Assembly (NCBI GenBank): GCA_030837825.1 | Contig: JAUQYB010000126.1 | Span: forward strand, 1 to 10,221 | DNA length: 10,221 nt | Reading direction: 5' to 3' | From: Albidovulum sp. | Lineage (GTDB): Bacteria > Pseudomonadota > Alphaproteobacteria > Rhodobacterales > Rhodobacteraceae | Shown here: piece by piece, positions 6,199 through 10,221 of the stretch | Layout: the number at the start of each line of letters is the position of its first letter | Position numbering within the stretch: position 1 is the first letter of the stretch | Position numbers and translations under genes: made by a program | The notes under the pieces: model-generated | Seen by the model: the letters and a program-made list of their open reading frames with translations, nothing else | Told to the model about the DNA's origin: nothing | Databases searched by the model: none

Positions 6199-7494
6199 AT
6201 GGCGGCGGAACTGATCCTCGGGCAGGTGCTGCGATACGACGGCAACCCGATGGAGGAGGGCGCGGGCGCGGCGCGCCATTCCGCGCGGGGGGGCGTGCTG
6301 GTCGAGGGCGGGCTGATCCGCGCCGTGGGCGAGGCGGACGCGCTCCGCCGCGCCCATCCGCAGGCGGCGGTGACCGATTGCGGCGCGCATCTGCTCTCTG
6401 CCGGGTTCGTCGATGCCCATGCCCATTATCCGCAGACGGCGATCATTGCGAGCTGGGGCAAGCGGCTGATCGACTGGCTGAACGCCTACACCTTCCCCGA
6501 GGAGATGCGGTTTTCCGACCCCTCTCATGCCACCGAAATCGCCGGGCGATACTTCGACCTGACGCTTTCCAACGGCACGACGACGGTGTGCAGCTATTGC
6601 ACGATCCATCCCGAAAGCGTCGACGCCTTCTTCGCCGAAGCGCAGGCGCGGGGCCTGCGCGCCTTTGCCGGCAAGACCTGCATGGACCGCGACACCGCCC
6701 CCGCGGGCCTGCGCGACACCGCGCAGTCGGCCCATGACGACAGCAAGCGGCTGCTGGAGCGCTGGCACGGGGTGGACCGGCTGGCTTACGTGATCACGCC
6801 GCGGTTCTCGCCGACCTCGACGCCCGAGCAATTGGCCGCGCTCGGCGCGCTCTGGGCGGAAAACCCCTCCTGCCTGATGCAGACGCATCTGAGCGAGCAG
6901 ACCGACGAGATCGCCTGGGTGAAATCGCTCTACCCGCAGGCGCGCGACTATCTCGACACCTACGAGGCGCACGGGCTGCTCGGCCCCGGCGCGCTTTTCG
7001 GCCACGCGATCCATCTGGAGCCGCGCGAACGCGACCGCTTGCGCGAGGCGGACGCGAGCCTAATCCACTGCCCGACCTCGAACACCTTCATCGGCTCGGG
7101 ACTTTTCGACATGGACGGGCTTTCGCGCGAGGGGCAGCGGATCGGGCTCGCCACCGACACCGGCGGCGGGTCGTCCTTCTCGATGCTGAGGACGATGGCC
7201 GCGGCCTACGAGGTGGCGCAGCTCCGCCACCGGGCGCTGCATCCGGCCGAGCTGTGGTGGCTGGCGACCCAAGGATCGGCCCGGGCGCTCAGGGCCGGCG
7301 ACCGGATCGGCAACCTCGCGCCGGGGATGGAGGCCGACATCATCGCCGTCGATCTCGCCTCCACCCCCGCCATCGCCCAGCGCGCGGGCCGCGCCGGCGA
7401 CCTCTGGGAGGCGCTGTTTCCGACGATCATGATGGGCGACGACCGCGCGGTGGCGGCGGTCTGGGTCGGCGGGCGGCGGGTGGCAAGGGCCTGA
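6199..7494 (+). CDS. guaD: Guanine deaminase
   Basis: This 431-residue amidohydrolase converts guanine to xanthine plus ammonia in purine salvage and catabolism, using one Zn2+ in a TIM barrel. The family's metal and catalytic set is present in order: H73 and H75 in FVDAHAHYPQ, H230 in QTHLSEQTDEI, H269 in FGHAIHLEP, and D320 in LATDTGGGSSFSMLRTM. NGTTTVCSYCTIHPES and HCPTSNTFIGSGLFD are guanine deaminase-specific signatures. The frame is open from 6088, but the start is placed at 6199: GGAAAGG (6183-6189) sits 9 nt before this ATG, the protein then begins MAAELILGQVLR as relatives do, and the extra upstream stretch is arginine-rich and unlike the family. The gene diverges from mgtE and converges on the 8-oxoguanine deaminase-type gene, a related activity on the opposite strand. 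No permease or xanthine dehydrogenase gene lies in view. Confidence 0.95.
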   Translation: MAAELILGQVLRYDGNPMEEGAGAARHSARGGVLVEGGLIRAVGEADALRRAHPQAAVTDCGAHLLSAGFVDAHAHYPQTAIIASWGKRLIDWLNAYTFPEEMRFSDPSHATEIAGRYFDLTLSNGTTTVCSYCTIHPESVDAFFAEAQARGLRAFAGKTCMDRDTAPAGLRDTAQSAHDDSKRLLERWHGVDRLAYVITPRFSPTSTPEQLAALGALWAENPSCLMQTHLSEQTDEIAWVKSLYPQARDYLDTYEAHGLLGPGALFGHAIHLEPRERDRLREADASLIHCPTSNTFIGSGLFDMDGLSREGQRIGLATDTGGGSSFSMLRTMAAAYEVAQLRHRALHPAELWWLATQGSARALRAGDRIGNLAPGMEADIIAVDLASTPAIAQRAGRAGDLWEALFPTIMMGDDRAVAAVWVGGRRVARA

Positions 7495-7516
7495 CGGCAG
7501 AAGGCGCCTGCCGGCG

Positions 7517-7559
7517 CCGCCTCCGGCGGGGGTATTTGGGCAACGAAGAAACCGCCGGA
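7517..7559. terminator. Symmetrical hairpin between convergent deaminase genes
   Basis: TCCGGCGG (7522-7529) and CCGCCGGA (7552-7559) form a perfect 8-bp inverted repeat with a 22-nt loop, filling most of the 65-bp gap between two converging stop codons. A smaller competing stem, CCGCC/GGCGG (7517-7521 with 7525-7529), is followed by GGGTATTT on the plus strand. The block CCTCCGGCGGGGGTATTTGGG resembles a recurrent intergenic sequence I recall from Rhodobacterales genomes, thought to be terminator-like. It could end both transcripts; strong T-runs are absent. Confidence 0.45.
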
Positions 7560-8897
7560 TCAGGCCATCAGCCGGCGGGCGAGCCGGGCCTGTTCCTCGA
7601 TCACCCGGCCGAGATCGAGCGTGGCGATCCGGCCGCCGCGCACGATGCTGCGGCCCTCGACGAGGAGGTCGCGGACCCGCATCGGCCCGCAGAGGACCAG
7701 CGCCGCGACCGGATCCCAGGCGCCGGCGGCCTCGATCCCGGTCAGGTCCCAGACCGCGACATCGGCGCGCCTGCCCGGCTCCAGCGACCCGCAATCCTCG
7801 CGGCCGAGCACGCGCGCGCCGCCCAGGGTGGCGATCTCCAGCGCCTCGCGGGCGGACATCGCATCGGCGCTGCGGGCGACCCGCTGGAGGAGCATCGCCT
7901 GGCGCGCCTCGGCGAGGAGGTTGCCGGCATCGTTCGAGGCCGAGCCGTCGACGCCGAGGCCGACCTGGACGCCCGCGTCGCGCATCGCGCGCAGGGGCGC
8001 GATGCCGGAGCCGAGCCGACAGTTCGAGCAAGGGCAATGGGCGACGCCGGTGCGGCTTTGCGCGAAAAGCCCGATCTCGGCCGCATCGAGCTTCACGCAA
8101 TGGGCATGCCAGACATCGGCGCCGGTCCAGCCGAGGTCTTCGGCATACTGGCCCGGCCGGCAGCCGAAGCTGGCGAGGCTGTAGGCCACGTCCTCGTCGT
8201 TCTCGGCAAGGTGGGTGTGGAGCATGACGCCCTTGTCGCGGGCCAGCGCGGCGGTTTCGCGCATCAGGTCGCGGCTGACCGAGAAGGGCGAGCAGGGGGC
8301 GAGGCCGACGCGGACCATCGCGCCCGGGGCCGGGTCATGGAAGGCGTCCACCACCCGCTCCATGTCCTTCAGGATCGCCGTCTCCTCCTCGACCAGTGCG
8401 TCGGGGGGCAGGCCCCCCTGGCTCTCGCCGATCGACATGGCGCCGCGGGTGGGGTGGAAGCGGAGCCCGATCTCGGCCGCGGCCCCGATCGTGTCGTCGA
8501 GCCGGGCACCGCCCGGATAGAGATAAAGGTGGTCGGAGGTGAGCGTGCAGCCCGACAGTGCCAGTTCGGCAAGGCCCGCAAGGGCGGAGACGCGCATCTC
8601 CTCGGGGCCGAAGCGCGCCCAGATCGGATAAAGCGCCTTGAGCCAGCCGAAGAGGAGCGCATCCTGTCCGCCCGGCACCGCGCGGGTGAGCGTCTGGTAA
8701 AGGTGATGGTGGGTGTTGACGAGGCCGGGGGTGACGACGCAGCCGGTGGCGTCGATCACCTCGCCGGTGGTGGCGAGGCCCCGCCCCACGGCGGCGATGA
8801 CACCGCCGCGGATCAGGATGTCGCCGCCGGCGATCTCCTCCCGCGCCGGGTTCATCGTGACAAGGATTGCCGCGTTGCGGATCAGGATTTCGGCCAT
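7560..8897 (-). CDS. 8-oxoguanine deaminase-type amidohydrolase
   Basis: This 445-residue protein is a Zn-dependent amidohydrolase of the TrzA/AtzB/8-oxoguanine deaminase group, which deaminates 8-oxoguanine to urate. Metal and catalytic residues are visible: H63/H65 in VNTHHHLYQTLTRA, H229 in HTHLAENDED, the histidines in HAHCVKL, and D317 in GLGVDGSASND. GVAHCPCSNCRLGSGIAPLR and AGNLLAEARQAMLLQRV fit the 8-oxoguanine deaminase branch (the genes older annotation called hydroxydechloroatrazine ethylaminohydrolase) better than SAH or cytosine deaminases. The frame is open from 8948, but the start at 8897 is preferred: a GAGGGGGG Shine-Dalgarno precedes it by a few bases, the protein then begins MAEILIRNAAILVTMN as expected, and the upstream 17 codons are glycine- and proline-rich. 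It follows hisN by 105 bp with no clear promoter between, so co-transcription is plausible. Substrate is inferred from family resemblance; a related aminopurine or triazine substrate cannot be excluded. Confidence 0.85.
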   Translation of the reverse strand: MAEILIRNAAILVTMNPAREEIAGGDILIRGGVIAAVGRGLATTGEVIDATGCVVTPGLVNTHHHLYQTLTRAVPGGQDALLFGWLKALYPIWARFGPEEMRVSALAGLAELALSGCTLTSDHLYLYPGGARLDDTIGAAAEIGLRFHPTRGAMSIGESQGGLPPDALVEEETAILKDMERVVDAFHDPAPGAMVRVGLAPCSPFSVSRDLMRETAALARDKGVMLHTHLAENDEDVAYSLASFGCRPGQYAEDLGWTGADVWHAHCVKLDAAEIGLFAQSRTGVAHCPCSNCRLGSGIAPLRAMRDAGVQVGLGVDGSASNDAGNLLAEARQAMLLQRVARSADAMSAREALEIATLGGARVLGREDCGSLEPGRRADVAVWDLTGIEAAGAWDPVAALVLCGPMRVRDLLVEGRSIVRGGRIATLDLGRVIEEQARLARRLMA

Positions 8898-8987
8898 GCG
8901 CCCCCCTCCCCCTTCGGCGAGCGGACCGGCCGGCGACAGAAGGGGCAAGGACTCGTCCGGCGCGGCGAGGGTAGGCGACGGCAGGGC

Positions 8988-9001
8988 CGGGCGCCAGCCC
9001 G
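8988..9001 (-). other. Small GC hairpin just after the hisN stop
   Basis: CGGGC/GCCCG with a 4-nt loop starts 2 nt after the hisN stop codon on the minus strand. No T-run follows, so it is more likely a 3'-end or processing hairpin, or chance, than a terminator. The rest of the 105-bp gap 8898-9002 contains no promoter I would defend, only the purine-rich Shine-Dalgarno region of the next gene. Confidence 0.2.
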
Positions 9002-9002
9002 C

Positions 9003-9800
9003 TCAGCCGTTCAGCACCGCCATCGCCTCGGCGTGGATCGCGCGGTTGGCGGCGGCGAGGATGCGGCCGCCCTGAAGCGCCGGCCGCCCCTGCCAGTCGG
9101 TGACGATGCCGCCCGCCGCCTCGATCACCGCGATCGGCGCCTGGACGTCGTAGGTCTGCAATCCCGCCTCGATCACCAGGTCGATCTGGCCCGCCGCGAC
9201 CAGCGCATAGGCGTAGCAGTCGAGCCCGTAGCGGGTGAGCCGCGTCTTCGCCTTCACCCGGTTGAAGGCCGCCCCGTCCTCCGCCGTGCCGACCTCGGGG
9301 AAGGTGGTGAAGAGGGTCGCCTCGGCGAGTGGCCGCGGCGCCCGGGTGCGGAGCAGGCGGTGGCCCATCGGCCCGGTGACCTCGGCGACGCCGAAGCCGC
9401 CGGCGAAACGCTCGCCGATGAAAGGCTGGTCGATCAGCCCGAACAAGGGCCCGGTGGCATCGCCGACCGAGATCAGCACGCCCCACGTCGGCGTCCCCGA
9501 CATGTAGCTGCGGGTGCCGTCGATCGGGTCGATCACCCAGGTCAGGCCCGAGGTGCCGGGCTTCGGCGCGAACTCCTCGCCGAGGATGGCGTCGTCGGGG
9601 CGGCGGTCGGCAAGGATGGCGCGGATGCGTTCCTCGGCGGCGCGGTCGGCGATCGTGACGGGGTCGAAATGGGTGGTGACCTTGTTGTCCGCCGAAAGCC
9701 CGTCGCTGCGGAAATGCGCGAGCGTCTCCTCGCGCGCCGCGTCGGCCAGGGCGTGGGCCGTGGCGATCAGCGCGCGGCGTTCGGCTTCGGGGAGGGACAT
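9003..9800 (-). CDS. hisN: Histidinol-phosphate phosphatase, inositol-monophosphatase type
   Basis: This 265-residue enzyme belongs to the Mg2+-dependent inositol monophosphatase fold. It resembles the HisN branch, which removes phosphate from L-histidinol phosphate in the penultimate stage of histidine synthesis. Visible motifs are FDPVTIAD (45-52), the metal ligand E75 in ILGEEFAP, and WVIDPIDGTRSYMSGTPTWG (88-107) with D91 and D94. The late family motif, usually WDxAA, reads YDVQAP (217-222): the ligand D218 is kept and Trp is replaced by Tyr, which I believe is common in alphaproteobacterial HisN. The ATG at 9800 has AGAGG a few bases upstream and a complete N-terminal helix. It follows the XRE regulator gene by 60 bp and precedes the 8-oxoguanine deaminase-type gene. 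No other his genes are near, as is usual when hisN lies outside the main his cluster. Inositol-1-phosphate or a nucleotide phosphate is an alternative substrate. Confidence 0.88.
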   Translation of the reverse strand: MSLPEAERRALIATAHALADAAREETLAHFRSDGLSADNKVTTHFDPVTIADRAAEERIRAILADRRPDDAILGEEFAPKPGTSGLTWVIDPIDGTRSYMSGTPTWGVLISVGDATGPLFGLIDQPFIGERFAGGFGVAEVTGPMGHRLLRTRAPRPLAEATLFTTFPEVGTAEDGAAFNRVKAKTRLTRYGLDCYAYALVAAGQIDLVIEAGLQTYDVQAPIAVIEAAGGIVTDWQGRPALQGGRILAAANRAIHAEAMAVLNG

Positions 9801-9811
9801 GAGGGACCTCT

Positions 9812-9828
9812 GCTTGGACGGACCAAGC
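9812..9828. promoter_or_regulatory. Interrupted palindrome upstream of hisN
   Basis: GCTTGG (9812-9817) and CCAAGC (9823-9828) form a perfect 6-bp inverted repeat around a 5-bp centre, 11 bp before the hisN start and just ahead of its Shine-Dalgarno. In RNA it would form a hairpin; in DNA it could be an operator. There is no T-run to make it a terminator for the XRE gene. A TTGACC at 9855-9850 on the minus strand could be a -35, but no fitting -10 follows. Confidence 0.35.
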
Positions 9829-9860
9829 GGTAACTCCCCTGCCCCTTCCCGGTCAATGGC

Positions 9861-10221
9861 TCAGGCCGCGTCGGAAAGCACCTTCGCCAGATCGAACAGC
9901 CGGCGCCGCTGCGCCTCGGGGATCGCGTAGTAGGAGCGCACCAGCATCAGCGCTTCCTTGTCGGCGAGGATGTCGCCGTCAATCTCCTCGACGATGCTGC
10001 TGGACTGGTCGAGCCCCTCGAAGAAGAAGCTGATCGCCACGCCGAGGGCGTCGGCGATGTCCCACAGCCGCGAGGCGGAGATCCGGTTCATGCCGGTTTC
10101 GTATTTCTGGATCTGCTGGAACTTGATCCCGACCTTGTCGGCCAGTTGCTGCTGGGTCATGCCCACCATCCAGCGCCGGTGACGGACGCGCTTGCCCACA
10201 TGGACGTCGACAGGATGTTTC
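9861..10221 (-). CDS. XRE/Cro-family helix-turn-helix regulator (5' end cut by window edge)
   Basis: A GTG at 10199 would give 112 residues, but the same frame stays open to the window edge and encodes KHPVDVHVGKRVRHRRW. Relatives I recall begin about MxHPVDVHVGKRIRHRRW, so the true start is probably just beyond 10221 and the GTG is internal. The N-terminal part is a HTH_3 domain: VGKRVRHRRWMVGMTQQQLADKVGI, then recognition-helix residues KFQQIQKYETG, then ISASRLWDIADALGVAISFFFEG. The C-terminal 45 residues are helical and acidic, ending PEAQRRRLFDLAKVLSDAA, and may serve for dimerisation or effector binding. It is a DNA-binding regulator with unknown targets. Its stop lies 60 bp upstream of hisN on the same strand, so the two may share a transcript; the palindrome between them is a possible target site. 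Confidence 0.9.
   Translation of the reverse strand, partial: KHPVDVHVGKRVRHRRWMVGMTQQQLADKVGIKFQQIQKYETGMNRISASRLWDIADALGVAISFFFEGLDQSSSIVEEIDGDILADKEALMLVRSYYAIPEAQRRRLFDLAKVLSDAA

Noticed and set aside
5351..6214. Plus-strand frame (287 codons) opposite mgtE
   Set aside because: It is a shadow of the acidic MgtE N-domain and CBS codons; mgtE is unmistakable.
7254..9833. 859-codon plus-strand open frame across the 3' end of guaD, the second deaminase and hisN
   Set aside because: It runs through three well-supported genes, has low-complexity Arg/Gly/Ala/Asp composition and no recognisable motif. Lack of stops is expected opposite GC-rich genes.

Overview
The window is about 10.2 kb of compact, GC-rich bacterial chromosome. 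The protein sequences and gene content point to an alphaproteobacterium, most likely Rhodobacteraceae: a YebC start typical of that group, a YmdB-type phosphoesterase beside a 5-formyltetrahydrofolate cyclo-ligase and an MgtE, a VPLPA-CTERM protein, and a short XRE regulator next to an inositol-monophosphatase-type HisN. This assignment is from recognition and was not searched. Both ends cut through genes: yebC on the left and the XRE regulator on the right.

Left block (1-6070), almost all on the minus strand, read right to left. mgtE (Mg2+ channel/transporter) overlaps the cyclo-ligase gene by 4 bp (ATGA). After an 897-bp break comes the ymdB-like phosphodiesterase, then a hairpin with a T-run, a good promoter candidate, an SLC13-type permease with two internal RCK_C domains, a second promoter candidate, and yebC. 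The break contains one plus-strand gene (3421-4086). It encodes a secreted beta-rich protein ending in a VPLPA-CTERM exosortase signal, and is preceded by a two-copy 20-bp-phased repeat and a sigma70-like promoter. It is the most accessory-looking piece of the window.

Right block (6071-10221). Plus-strand guaD (guanine deaminase) diverges from mgtE across a 128-bp spacer holding inverted and direct repeats. It converges, through a symmetrical hairpin, on a minus-strand 8-oxoguanine deaminase-type amidohydrolase. The two enzymes would clear guanine and oxidised guanine to xanthine and urate. Upstream of the second deaminase on the minus strand lie hisN (histidinol-phosphate phosphatase) and the XRE regulator, close enough to be one transcript. 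An interrupted palindrome lies just ahead of hisN.

Most of the window is housekeeping or salvage metabolism. I found no CRISPR array, prophage, insertion sequence, tRNA, rRNA or toxin-antitoxin pair, and no clear multi-gene novel system. The points worth a second look are the inserted VPLPA-CTERM gene with its upstream repeats, and an MgtE lacking the usual pore-motif asparagine.
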